A DNA stretch of 64,000 nucleotides from Aquilonibacter sp963703325 (GTDB lineage Bacteria; Vulcanimicrobiota; Vulcanimicrobiia; Vulcanimicrobiales; Vulcanimicrobiaceae), in assembly GCA_963703325.1 (NCBI GenBank), contig OY969805.1, forward strand, positions 2,976,001 to 3,040,000, in the 5' to 3' direction. The position numbers and the translations under genes are program-made. This document shows positions 42,740 to 51,181 of the stretch, in pieces. The notes under the pieces are model-generated. The model worked only from the letters and a program-made list of their open reading frames with translations. It ran no database searches and was not told the origin of the DNA. Numbering within the stretch: position 1 is the first letter of the stretch; every line of letters begins with the position of its first letter.

Positions 42740-43929
42740 AGTCGAGATTGCCCGTGGCGCTCGCGCTGTGGTCGAGCGCGGTCTTCGCCGTACAAATCGG
42801 TGTCGCGCGTTTGGGGTACGGGCTGGCGTTGCCGGCGATCCGCGACACGTTGCACGGCGACTACACGCTGTACGGAACCATCAACGCCGTCAGCCTAGGC
42901 GGGTATATGGTGGGCGCGCTGATTGCTCCGCTATTAATCGGCCGTGTACGCGCGCGTGTGCTCGTGAGCAGCATCGTCGGCGGAGCAGCGCTCGTCATCT
43001 CGGCCTTTGCCGGCGATGCGCTTCTCTTCGGTCTGGCGCGAACCGTGTTCGGCTTCGCCAGCGGCGTTTCACTCGTCTGCGCGGCGGTCGAAACGCTCGA
43101 AGCGGTCGACGCCGGTCGTCGCGGCGGCGTCAGCGCAATCATGTGGGGCGGCATCGGTATCGGGTTACTGCTGTCGGCGATCGCAGCGAGTTGGCTCGTG
43201 CACGGAACGGAACATTGGCGCGTCGCCTCGCTCGCGAGCGGGGTGTTGATGGCGGTCGCCGGCATCGGTTACGGCATATCGTTCGATCGAGAGCGAGGCG
43301 GCGCGGCACCGAAGCCGGTTGCGCAAAAGCAGCCGCTGCAACTGCACAACTTTTTCTTTCTCTGCCTGGCGTACGTTGGCTTTGGATTTGCCTACATCGC
43401 ATACGCGACGTTCATCGTTGCTTCGATCGATGCACGGCTCGGAGCGCACGCAGCGCAAACGACGATCCAGCTGCTCTGGGGCGTGTACGGCATCGCAAGC
43501 GTGCTCGGCACGATAGCCATCGGGCGCATTCTCAATCGGCCGATTGGGCGCTGGGCGCTGGTCTTGGTGGGAATTGCCGGCGCCGCCGGCTGCGCGGCGG
43601 CGTTCATTGCGCCGCTTGCGGTCATCCCAGGCGCATTCGTCGTCGGTCTCGGTCTCACCGCAACGCCGGCGGCGGCGACCGCGTTCGCTCGGGCGCGCAG
43701 CACGACGGCAAGTGCAACGGCTGCCATGGCGATCATCACCGTCGCCGTCGGGATGGGGCAACTGATCGGACCGATTGTCGCCGGCATCTGCGCAGATCGC
43801 CTCGGCCTGGGTTCGGTCGTCCTGGTCGCCGGCTCCGCCTACCTTTTCAGCGTCATCTGCGCCGTCGCAGACATCTTTAGCACGAGAACACCTTTATCGG
43901 GTCGTTCCGACGCTTCGCACAAACAGTAA
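42736..43929 (+). CDS. MFS transporter (YbfB/YjiJ-like)
   Basis: 397 aa with about 12 hydrophobic helices (FAVQIGVARLGYGLALPAIR, LGGYMVGALIAPLLIGRVRA, AAMAIITVAVGMGQLIGPIV). The N-terminal GVARLGYGLALPAI motif is that of the YbfB/YjiJ family of the major facilitator superfamily; substrates are unknown. ATGA overlap with the glycosyltransferase-like gene suggests an export or uptake step in the same pathway. The end overlaps the convergent cytochrome gene by 36 bases. Confidence 0.82.
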   Translation: MKSRLPVALALWSSAVFAVQIGVARLGYGLALPAIRDTLHGDYTLYGTINAVSLGGYMVGALIAPLLIGRVRARVLVSSIVGGAALVISAFAGDALLFGLARTVFGFASGVSLVCAAVETLEAVDAGRRGGVSAIMWGGIGIGLLLSAIAASWLVHGTEHWRVASLASGVLMAVAGIGYGISFDRERGGAAPKPVAQKQPLQLHNFFFLCLAYVGFGFAYIAYATFIVASIDARLGAHAAQTTIQLLWGVYGIASVLGTIAIGRILNRPIGRWALVLVGIAGAAGCAAAFIAPLAVIPGAFVVGLGLTATPAAATAFARARSTTASATAAMAIITVAVGMGQLIGPIVAGICADRLGLGSVVLVAGSAYLFSVICAVADIFSTRTPLSGRSDASHKQ

Positions 43930-44568
43930 CAGCAAACCAAGGCCGAAGAACCACGCCACGAAACCCTCCGCGACCGGCCCGCTGTGTGCGAGCGTCGCGC
44001 CGCCGGCGTCTTCGTTCTGTGCCGGCGCGCTCTGCGTTTGCACCGCGTTGACATAGCGCGCGATGTCGTCGACGTCGCTATCGCTCAACAGATCGCGCCC
44101 GAAGTGCGGCATGATCCCGGGACCGGCGCGAATCGCCTCGGCGACTTGAAACTCCGTCGCGCTGCGCAGCGATGGCGCCACGTCGTTCGCGCCGACCGAG
44201 GCACCGTTACCGGTTGCTCCATGGCACGCTGCGCAGTTTTCCATGAACAGCGCTCGGCCGCGTACCGCATTGCCGGCACTCACCTCCGGCAATCCGCGCG
44301 CCGGATGGGTGGAAAAGCCGAGCACGTAGTTCGTGATCGCGGTCATCTGCGGTTGGGTAAAGCGCGGCTGCTCGTGGATCTCGTCGAGATACGGGACCGA
44401 CGCCGGCATGCGTCCGGTGTCGAGCATCAGATGGATGTCGGCGGCGGACTTGCCGATCAATCCCGGGGCAACGTTCGAGCCTTGCCCCGCCTCGCCGTGG
44501 CACGAGGAACAATGCGTCATATACAACGCTCCGCCGTTCACGATCGCCGCCAACGCGAGTGCGATCAT
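43894..44568 (-). CDS. Diheme c-type cytochrome
   Basis: About 224 aa with an N-terminal hydrophobic signal/anchor (IALALAAIVNGGALYM), heme sites CSSCHG and CAACHG in two class I domains (YMTHCSSCHGEAGQGSNVAP; MENCAACHGATGNGASVGAN), each with a distal Met candidate (GRMPASV, PGIMPHFG). A C-terminal helix (GFVAWFFGLGLLLLFVRSV) anchors it, as in QcrC-type cytochromes. It resembles the cytochrome cc of actinobacterial bc complexes. ATG 44568 overlaps the stop of the upstream cytochrome (ATGA). Last gene of the leftward respiratory unit. Confidence 0.88.
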   Translation of the reverse strand: MIALALAAIVNGGALYMTHCSSCHGEAGQGSNVAPGLIGKSAADIHLMLDTGRMPASVPYLDEIHEQPRFTQPQMTAITNYVLGFSTHPARGLPEVSAGNAVRGRALFMENCAACHGATGNGASVGANDVAPSLRSATEFQVAEAIRAGPGIMPHFGRDLLSDSDVDDIARYVNAVQTQSAPAQNEDAGGATLAHSGPVAEGFVAWFFGLGLLLLFVRSVGTTR

Positions 44569-44921
44569 AACGATTGGACGTAGGCGGCGACGTCGCGCAC
44601 CTGTTGCTCGCTCAGGAACTTCGGATACAGCGCAGGCATCGGCGGCTGTGGATCTTCGATCCACGAAACCGTGCCGCCGAAATCCATGCGTTCGTTTTCG
44701 TTACGAAGTGACGGCCCAACGGCGCCGCCCTCTTTGCCGGTTGCGCCGTGACACGTGGCGCAATTGGCACTGAAGATGCGCGCACCGGACGCCGCATCGC
44801 CACCGAGCGTGGTTGCGGTTCCACCGGTCTCGCCGCTCTTTGCCGACGTCGCCGGCACACAGCCACACAACAGCGCGATCGCCAGCATCATCGCCGCCAA
44901 GGCTCTAGAGGCTGAAGACAT
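44565..44921 (-). CDS. c-type cytochrome lipoprotein
   Basis: 118 aa, lipobox in LAIALLCGCVPAT, heme site SANCATCHGATGKEGGAVGP, distal Met in the conserved PPMPALYPKF region. ATG 44921 starts within the last 17 bases of the PQQ dehydrogenase gene. It is the natural electron acceptor of that enzyme by position (inference). The frame further upstream is a shadow of the dehydrogenase gene. Confidence 0.87.
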   Translation of the reverse strand: MSSASRALAAMMLAIALLCGCVPATSAKSGETGGTATTLGGDAASGARIFSANCATCHGATGKEGGAVGPSLRNENERMDFGGTVSWIEDPQPPMPALYPKFLSEQQVRDVAAYVQSL

Positions 44922-46590
44922 AGAGCGTCCCGCCGAGCGGAATATGTTTGAACAACGGCGCGACTTTGAGGCCGCCCCAATACGGCGCGACACCGCCGTA
45001 TCCGCTCTGCACCGCGATGTATTGCTTGCCGTCAATCATGTAGCTGACCGGTTGTGCAATAAAGCCTGAGCGCGCGTGGAACCGCCACAGAACTCTGCCG
45101 GTCTTGGCGTCGAACGCCATGAACGTTTGATCGGGGGTGCCGCTGAACACAAGGCCCCCGTTGGTCGAGAGTGTTCCGTCGGTCCACGGCATTTTCGTTT
45201 CGTGATCCCACACGCGCTTGCCGGTCGTGACGTCGTAGGCTTGCAAGGCGCCGTAGCCGCGGGTATCGGGATCCGGCATCACCGCAAAGCCTTCATTGGT
45301 TTGGAACGCTCCAGCGTGAAATGCAGCTGGCGGTTGGTCCGCGCTCAGGTTCATGCAGGTGTGCATCGTCGGCACAAATGCTTCGTGCGTCGCCGGATCG
45401 TAGCTAAAGCCCCACCAGTTGTCGCCGCCAAAGAACGCCGGACAGGTAAAGATCATCTTGCCGATTGCGGGCTTGAGGGCCGCATCGACGATGCCCGTGT
45501 GCGCACGCGTATCGTACCCTCGCACGGAGAGGACCTTGGTGAACGCCGTCATCGAGATCAGTCTGCCGTTGGTACGATCGAGCACGTAGAACCAGCCGTT
45601 GCGGGCGGCCTGATAGAGAATCTTGCGCGGTTTCCCCGCGATGGTCACGTCGGCAAGCACCGGCGTCGCCGTCGCATCGTAGTCCCACGGGTCGTTCGGC
45701 GTCTGCTGAAAGTACCACTTGAGCTTTCCGGTGTTGGGATCGAGCGCAAGGATCGAATCCGAGAATAGGTTCTTGCCGGGATGCTGCAGCCACAGCCACG
45801 GCGAGGGATTGCCCGTGCCGATAAAGAGCGTGTTGCTTTCAGGGTCGTAGCTGCCGGTCATCCACGGGTCAGCGCCGCCGTGTTGATACGTCTGGCCAGG
45901 CCACGTGTCGCCGCCGAAATCGTGCGGTCCGGGCACCGTGTAGAAGCGCCACAATTCCTTGCCGGTTTGTGCGTCGAGCGCAAAGAGCACGCCGCGGGAG
46001 CCGTATTCGCCGCCGCCGTCGCCGATAATGATCTTGCCGTTGACGGCCAGCGGCGCCGCGGTCATCGCGTACCCTATGCCCGGCGGATTCATCGTGACGT
46101 TCCACACCACGCGGCCGGTGCGCGCGTCGAGCGCGATCACATGGTTATCCAGCGTCGCCATATAGACGTTATCGCCGTGGAGCGCAACGCCGCGATTGAC
46201 CATGTCGCAACACACCGTGCGCAAGCTGATCTTCGCGATGTCTTTGTCGTGATCGTATTCCCACAACAACTTGCCGCTCACGGCATCGAGCGCGTAGACG
46301 CGGTCCATCGGTGTCGTAACGATCATGGTGCGACCGTTGACGATCGGCGGCGCTTCGTAGCCTTCCGGGATCGACACTTCGTGCGTGAAGACGACGTGCA
46401 GATTTGCTACGTTCGAGGTATTGATTTGATCGTACGGTGCATGCGCCTGACCATCGTACGTACGCAGATACATCAGCCACCCCGGATCGGCGGCCGCGTT
46501 GCGCAGCCGTGCGTCGGTGACCGTCTCCCACTGCGCCCCGCCACAGGCGCAGAGTAGCACGGAGGCGGCGAGCATGACGCTCCATTTCAT
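44905..46590 (-). CDS. PQQ-dependent alcohol dehydrogenase (lipoprotein, lanthanide-type residue)
   Basis: 561 aa eight-bladed propeller enzyme. Lipobox in VMLAASVLLCACGG. PQQ-site features: adjacent cysteines in RTVCCDMVNRGVAL, blade motifs (DARTGRVVWNV, DAQTGKELWRFYTVPG, DAKTGRVLWRFHARSG), and the catalytic Asp in QQTPNDPWDYDATATP. The Asp two residues after this WD is the signature of lanthanide-dependent XoxF/PedH types, whereas calcium enzymes have Ala or Ser. The C-terminus does not carry a heme. ATG 46590 overlaps the stop of the upstream cytochrome (ATGA). Alcohol substrate unknown; electrons would go to the flanking c cytochromes. Confidence 0.9.
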   Translation of the reverse strand: MKWSVMLAASVLLCACGGAQWETVTDARLRNAAADPGWLMYLRTYDGQAHAPYDQINTSNVANLHVVFTHEVSIPEGYEAPPIVNGRTMIVTTPMDRVYALDAVSGKLLWEYDHDKDIAKISLRTVCCDMVNRGVALHGDNVYMATLDNHVIALDARTGRVVWNVTMNPPGIGYAMTAAPLAVNGKIIIGDGGGEYGSRGVLFALDAQTGKELWRFYTVPGPHDFGGDTWPGQTYQHGGADPWMTGSYDPESNTLFIGTGNPSPWLWLQHPGKNLFSDSILALDPNTGKLKWYFQQTPNDPWDYDATATPVLADVTIAGKPRKILYQAARNGWFYVLDRTNGRLISMTAFTKVLSVRGYDTRAHTGIVDAALKPAIGKMIFTCPAFFGGDNWWGFSYDPATHEAFVPTMHTCMNLSADQPPAAFHAGAFQTNEGFAVMPDPDTRGYGALQAYDVTTGKRVWDHETKMPWTDGTLSTNGGLVFSGTPDQTFMAFDAKTGRVLWRFHARSGFIAQPVSYMIDGKQYIAVQSGYGGVAPYWGGLKVAPLFKHIPLGGTLYVFSL

Positions 46591-47039
46591 GGCCCCACCA
46601 CCGCCTTGCTGTTGACTGCCGCGCCCGCGGTGAGCGCCGTCCGCCCGGGTGCGTGCCCGTGCTTTTGCAGCAAGAACGCCATGATGTCCAGGTACGTGTT
46701 TGCGGGCAGGCCGTTCGCGTTGCCCGACGGCATGAATGCGGTCATGTAGCTGAAGACGAATGAGACCGGCTCCCATTGCACGTTGCCGTGCGAATCATCG
46801 AGAGGCGGACCAACATTGCCCTCGAGCTGCGCGCCGTGGCACTCCGCGCAATTCTCGTAGAATTCAATCTGTCCGCGGCGCGCTTGCACGTCGGTAAACG
46901 ACGGAACTGCGGCAGCATTCGGTACGTGCGTTGGGACGGTCACCGGATTCGCGGGAGCCTTTTCCAGCACCGGCGGCTGCGTCGGCGTGGCCATGGTAAC
47001 CCCGCCGATCACGAGCGCGAGCACGAACAAGACCTTCAT
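46587..47039 (-). CDS. c-type cytochrome
   Basis: 150 aa; signal peptide KVLFVLALVIGGVTMATP, heme site YENCAECHGAQLEGNVGPPL, distal Met likely AFMPSGNANGLPANT. The C-terminus (QKHGHAPGRTALTAGAAVNS) is unusual for cytochromes of this size but resembles PQQ-dehydrogenase-associated cytochrome tails. ATGA overlaps on both sides. Confidence 0.87.
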   Translation of the reverse strand: MKVLFVLALVIGGVTMATPTQPPVLEKAPANPVTVPTHVPNAAAVPSFTDVQARRGQIEFYENCAECHGAQLEGNVGPPLDDSHGNVQWEPVSFVFSYMTAFMPSGNANGLPANTYLDIMAFLLQKHGHAPGRTALTAGAAVNSKAVVGP

Positions 47040-47716
47040 GCGACGTCGCCCTGCAGCCGCTCCGCGACGCTCTCGCGCTGCGCCCACATGCCGAACGTTG
47101 CGAGAAACGCGGTGAAAAGCACGAGCCCCCCGCCGATCCACATCACCGCTGCCCCGTTGCGTTGGTCGGCGAGCGCCGCGGGACCGAGCAGCACGTGCGC
47201 GTAGTGCGCATACAGCGGCGCACGCGCAGCATTGAGCGCAAGCGCCAAGAGTGCGCCCTGCGGCAACGCCACCATCAAATACAGTAAGCGGACGGGGTAC
47301 GCGGCCGGCCGCAACGGGGGCGGACCGATGACCGGCAACCAAAAGAGCGTGCCCACAAGCAGTAGCGCTCCGTGCTCGGCTACATGCAAGGCCGGATGTT
47401 CCAGCGCGCCTTCGTAGAGCGGCGAAAAATGCATCAACCAGAGATACCCGGTGACAACCGTCAGCGTTACGACCGGATGCGCGAGCGCGTGGAGCGGCCG
47501 CGTGACGCGTACGAACGTCGCCGTTGCATCCTTCCCGATCCAGCGCACGAACAGATCGAACGGCCGCGTCAGGAGCAGCAATAGCGGCACGACAAAAAGC
47601 AACACGAGATGTTGCGCCATGTGCCACGCGAATGACGCGTCGACGAGCCGATCGACCGGCGGCGCGAGCGCGATTGCAGTGATGCCGATCCCTGCGCCCA
47701 GCGCAACCACCCTCAT
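47036..47716 (-). CDS. ctaG: Cytochrome c oxidase assembly factor CtaG (caa3 type)
   Basis: About 226 aa membrane protein with about seven TM helices. Motifs of the caa3_CtaG family: ASFAWHMAQHLVLLFVVPLL, LMHFSPLYEGALEHPALHVA, HGALLLVGTLFWLPVIGPPP. Conserved histidines probably handle copper for Cu-A/Cu-B assembly. ATG 47716 overlaps the qcrB stop (ATGA); the longer open frame upstream is a shadow of qcrB. Confidence 0.88.
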   Translation of the reverse strand: MRVVALGAGIGITAIALAPPVDRLVDASFAWHMAQHLVLLFVVPLLLLLTRPFDLFVRWIGKDATATFVRVTRPLHALAHPVVTLTVVTGYLWLMHFSPLYEGALEHPALHVAEHGALLLVGTLFWLPVIGPPPLRPAAYPVRLLYLMVALPQGALLALALNAARAPLYAHYAHVLLGPAALADQRNGAAVMWIGGGLVLFTAFLATFGMWAQRESVAERLQGDVA

Positions 47717-49077
47717 GCCAGCGGCTCCTCTTCGAATCCGCCGCGTTCGTTCTTTCGCAGGCGCACGCGTCGCGACATCTGCACGCCGCCGCGGCCTCGC
47801 AGCTCGCGCGCGAGCAGGTAGGTCACGACGAATCCGGCGATCGGCGCAATGATACAGAACCAGCGATAAAACTGGGTGATCACGGTGATCGACTGGTGAA
47901 CGTAGCGCGCCTGCACGTCGCTGCTTCCGGCCAGCGTCAAGCCGAGCGCGAACAGAAATACTGCAACGCCGAACGCCGTGCGCACCGGCACGTCGCGCGG
48001 AAGGTCGAGGAGATGATGGGTTGCCCGATCGTGCCGGAATGCGGCGTCGATCCACGGCCACAGCAGCAATAGGACGAACAGCACACCCGGCAACGCTACC
48101 GCGGGCCAAAACGGCGACGGCACCGTGTGTCCCCAGAGGTGCAGCGCGATTGCCGGCCCGAGTCGCAGCGCACCTTCGACCCAACCGATGTACCAGTCCG
48201 GCTGCGCCGGACTCGCAATCTGCCACACATTGTAGGGACCCCAGATCCACACCGGGTTGATCTGCACGAGTGCGCCGAGCGCGATGACGACGGTGCCGAT
48301 CGCAAAGAACAGCGCGAGCGACTTTGCTGTGTACTGGGGGAAGAGCGGTGAGCCAACGACGTTGTGCTCGGTGCGTCCCGGGCCTGGAAATTGCGTGTGC
48401 TTCTGCCGCCAAACGAGCGCCAAATGCACGGTCAGCAGCGCCGCGATCGTCGCGGGAACGAGGTACACGTGGGTGACGAAGAGTCGCGGCAGCATCGCCT
48501 CCCCGGGATACGGTCCGCCCAGCCAGAGCTGTGAGATCCACGCACCAACAAACGGCACCGAGAGGACGACCGAATCGAAGATGCGCAGGCCCGTTCCGCT
48601 CAAAAGATCGTCGGGAAGCGAGTACCCGGTGAATCCCGCCAGCAGCGCCAGCATAAGGAGCAACACGCCGAGTACCCAATTGATCTCGCGCGGTTTGCGA
48701 AACGCGCCGGTAAAAAAGATGCGGCCCATGTGCACGATGATGCCGGCGACAAAAAGGAGCGCCGTCCAGTGGTGAATCTGCCGGATCAACAAGCCACCAT
48801 TCACCGCAAAGCTCAAATCGAGCGCCGACGCGTACGCCCTCGAAACGATGGTCCCGTCAAGCAATGCATAGGGACCGTGGTAGACCACCCGAGCTGGGCT
48901 CGGATCGAAAAAGAACGCGAGAAAGGTTCCCGTGACGACGAGAATCACAAATGCGTACAGGTTGATCTCGCCCAACATGAACGACCAGTGATCGGGGAAG
49001 GCCTTGCGCAGCGCATGGCTGACGAAATGCGCACTTCCCACGCGCTCATCGACCCAGCGCAGTAGACGCTCGATCAT
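47713..49077 (-). CDS. qcrB: Cytochrome bc complex cytochrome b (QcrB type)
   Basis: 454 aa, eight or more TM helices. Heme ligands in LLIRQIHHWTALLFVAGIIV and the second pair around LFVTHVYLVPATIAALLTVH. The GYSLPDDLLSGTG and PxxW-type QoP sequences are present. Full-length fusion of b6 and subunit-IV halves in one chain, as in actinobacteria and Deinococcus. It starts at ATG 49077 (ATGA with the Rieske gene). Quinol oxidising core of the locus. Confidence 0.92.
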   Translation of the reverse strand: MIERLLRWVDERVGSAHFVSHALRKAFPDHWSFMLGEINLYAFVILVVTGTFLAFFFDPSPARVVYHGPYALLDGTIVSRAYASALDLSFAVNGGLLIRQIHHWTALLFVAGIIVHMGRIFFTGAFRKPREINWVLGVLLLMLALLAGFTGYSLPDDLLSGTGLRIFDSVVLSVPFVGAWISQLWLGGPYPGEAMLPRLFVTHVYLVPATIAALLTVHLALVWRQKHTQFPGPGRTEHNVVGSPLFPQYTAKSLALFFAIGTVVIALGALVQINPVWIWGPYNVWQIASPAQPDWYIGWVEGALRLGPAIALHLWGHTVPSPFWPAVALPGVLFVLLLLWPWIDAAFRHDRATHHLLDLPRDVPVRTAFGVAVFLFALGLTLAGSSDVQARYVHQSITVITQFYRWFCIIAPIAGFVVTYLLARELRGRGGVQMSRRVRLRKNERGGFEEEPLA

Positions 49078-49883
49078 GCGCGCTCCCAAAATCCCGGTCC
49101 GACCGGCTCGGGATAATCACCGGTCGCGATCAAATACCCATCGCTCGCGATGTCGATCGGCAGGCGCGGCAGCGCGTGATCGGCGGGCCCCGACACGACC
49201 GCGCCGTCGTCGACCACGTCGAACACCGACTGATGACACGGACACATCAGCTCCCTGGCGGTGCTGCGGTAGAGCGCAACAGGGCAGCCCGCATGCGTGC
49301 ACACCTTCGAGTACGCGATATAGCCTTGCGCCGTGCCCGCGATGCCGTCCGGAAGCCGGATCAGCACCGTTTGCGACATTGCGTCGCCCACCGCGCCTTG
49401 CGGAAACACGGTTGTTATCGCGTCGACCTCCAGCTCGCCCGAGCGCACCGGCGTGCCGTCCTCACGCACTAGGCGCAAGCCCTTGCGCCACTTCGTATGA
49501 AAGAGCGCATCACCGAGGGCCGGACCAAACGAGCGCAGCGGCACGACGAGCGCGACGGCAAACATACCCGCCGCTGCAGCCAAGAACGCGAACAGCGCAC
49601 CGCCGCGCGAAAGGTCGTGACGCGCACGCGCGATCTCGACATCCTCGTCAGCAAGCGCGCGCGGCGGCGATGGATAGTCGTCGCGCACATCGACCATCTG
49701 CTCGTGCGGCAGCAAGCCGAACGCCCATGCGAGTGCCGCGCCGGTGAAGCCGGCAGTAGCGCACGCGAGCGCGACGCCTTCATAGAACCGGCTCCCGCCC
49801 GCAGCATACGCGGCAATAAATCCGATACTGCCGAGCATCGCGACGGCGAGCGCAACGACCGCGATACGCTCCGCCAGCTTCAT
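49074..49883 (-). CDS. qcrA: Rieske iron-sulfur protein (QcrA type)
   Basis: 269 aa. The [2Fe-2S] ligands are in SKVCTHAGCPVALYR and LMCPCHQSVFDVVD. Three N-terminal TM helices (VVALAVAMLGSIGFIAAYAA; VALACATAGFTGAALAWAFG; FAFLAAAAGMFAVALVV) are typical of the actinobacterial three-helix QcrA. ATG 49883 overlaps the ctaE stop. Transfers electrons to cytochrome c. Confidence 0.94.
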   Translation of the reverse strand: MKLAERIAVVALAVAMLGSIGFIAAYAAGGSRFYEGVALACATAGFTGAALAWAFGLLPHEQMVDVRDDYPSPPRALADEDVEIARARHDLSRGGALFAFLAAAAGMFAVALVVPLRSFGPALGDALFHTKWRKGLRLVREDGTPVRSGELEVDAITTVFPQGAVGDAMSQTVLIRLPDGIAGTAQGYIAYSKVCTHAGCPVALYRSTARELMCPCHQSVFDVVDDGAVVSGPADHALPRLPIDIASDGYLIATGDYPEPVGPGFWERA

Positions 49884-50449
49884 TGGAGGAGGTACACCGA
49901 TCCGTAGATTCCGAGCCAAACGATAAAGACGAAATGCCAGTAGTAGGTCATCGCCTCGGCGCCTTGGCGGTGATATGCGCGCAGCGCCGGACTACGCATG
50001 CCGATGAGCAGCGCGAGCAAGATGCCGATGCCCGCCGTGACGTGCAATAGATGAAAGCCGGTGAGCGTGTAATAGATCGAGCCGTAGGCATTGCTCGAGA
50101 TCGTGAACGGGTTCTGCGTGTACCCATGGACCGCGAGCGCGACGAAGGTCGCCGCCGCGATGATCGCGCAGGCGGTCCACCAGCGCGCCGCCGTGTTGCG
50201 GTTTCGGTCCATGGCTCGCGCGGCCAGCACCATTACGACACTCGATACGAGCAAGAGCAGCGTAGCAACCGAGCCCTCGGCAACATCGGGATGGACGCCC
50301 GCCGGCGGCCATTTTGCGCTGTTTGCCCGCAGCGCGAAATATGACGCGAACAGCGCCGCGAAGAACATCATTTCCGAGGCGAGGAAAAGCACGGTTCCGA
50401 GCACGATTGGATGCGCCCGAACCTGCAACTGCGTTCGCTGTTGACCCAT
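49880..50449 (-). CDS. ctaE: Cytochrome c oxidase subunit III
   Basis: 189 aa, five TM helices typical of the short subunit III: VLFLASEMMFFAALFASYFA, FHLLHVTAGIGILLALLIG, EAMTYYWHFVFIVWLGIYGS. The SEMMFF motif and the YYWHFV motif are conserved. ATG 50449 is preferred over GTG 50470. First gene of the leftward transcript, 81 bases from the divergent ctaC. Confidence 0.93.
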   Translation of the reverse strand: MGQQRTQLQVRAHPIVLGTVLFLASEMMFFAALFASYFALRANSAKWPPAGVHPDVAEGSVATLLLLVSSVVMVLAARAMDRNRNTAARWWTACAIIAAATFVALAVHGYTQNPFTISSNAYGSIYYTLTGFHLLHVTAGIGILLALLIGMRSPALRAYHRQGAEAMTYYWHFVFIVWLGIYGSVYLLQ

Positions 50450-50530
50450 ATAACTGGCGCGAGCTGCCACATTTTAACGGTTACCCGACGAAGCGATGTT
50501 TTATGCCTAAGTGGGTATCGTTTGTGCAGA

Positions 50531-51181
50531 ATGCAATGGCTGCTCGATCCGGCGTCCGCGCAAGGCGTGACGCTGGGAGAAGACTGGTACATTTTCGTGA
50601 TTGCCGCGGTCTGCGTCGGGATTTACGTCTATGCCTGCATCTTCTGGTGCATCCTCGCGTACCGCCGGCGCGCCGGTCGCGATCCCGCCCAATTTAGCGG
50701 AAACTCGCCCCTCGAGGTCGTCTACGTGGTTGTCCCGTTTATCATCGTCATCTTCTTGTTTGTGGTGACGATCCGGGCCGAGATCCCGATCGATGCGGTA
50801 CTCGCCAACCCCGGCGGCCGCGTTACGGTCACCGCCTTCCGCTGGTCGTGGCAGTTCAGTTATCCCGGGGGCTTCACGACGACCGGAACGCCAATCGACC
50901 CGCCCACGCTTTATCTTCCGGTCGGGAGGCCCACCGAGATCGACTTGCTCTCGTCCGACGTGACGCACTCCTTTTGGGTTCCCGCATTCTTGTTCAAGCG
51001 CGACGCGATCCCAGGGATGCGCAATGTCTTCGACCTCACTCCGAATCGCACGGGAACGTTTCTCTCGCGCTGCGCGCAATTTTGCGGCATCGATCATGCG
51101 CTCATGACGTTTGTCGTCAAAGTCGTTCCCGATAGCGAATACGACCGCTACGTCGGTTCCGGTGGAAGCGCCGTCCCATGA
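50531..51181 (+). CDS. ctaC: Cytochrome c oxidase subunit II
   Basis: 216 aa. Two N-terminal TM helices (YIFVIAAVCVGIYVYACIFW; VVYVVVPFIIVIFLFVVTIR), then a cupredoxin domain with the Cu-A ligands: His in SSDVTHSFWVPAF, Cys-Cys and His-Met in SRCAQFCGIDHALMTF. There is no C-terminal heme domain, so it is not a caa3 fusion. ATG 50531 begins the rightward transcript; upstream frame is discarded. Overlaps ctaD by 4 bases. Confidence 0.93.
   Translation: MQWLLDPASAQGVTLGEDWYIFVIAAVCVGIYVYACIFWCILAYRRRAGRDPAQFSGNSPLEVVYVVVPFIIVIFLFVVTIRAEIPIDAVLANPGGRVTVTAFRWSWQFSYPGGFTTTGTPIDPPTLYLPVGRPTEIDLLSSDVTHSFWVPAFLFKRDAIPGMRNVFDLTPNRTGTFLSRCAQFCGIDHALMTFVVKVVPDSEYDRYVGSGGSAVP

Noticed and set aside
46591..46776. 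Upstream extension of the PQQ dehydrogenase
   Set aside because: Overlaps the cytochrome gene; the lipobox signal starts at 46590.
47717..48679. Long open frame extending ctaG upstream
   Set aside because: It lies inside qcrB on the same strand in another frame; ctaG starts at the ATGA junction 47716.
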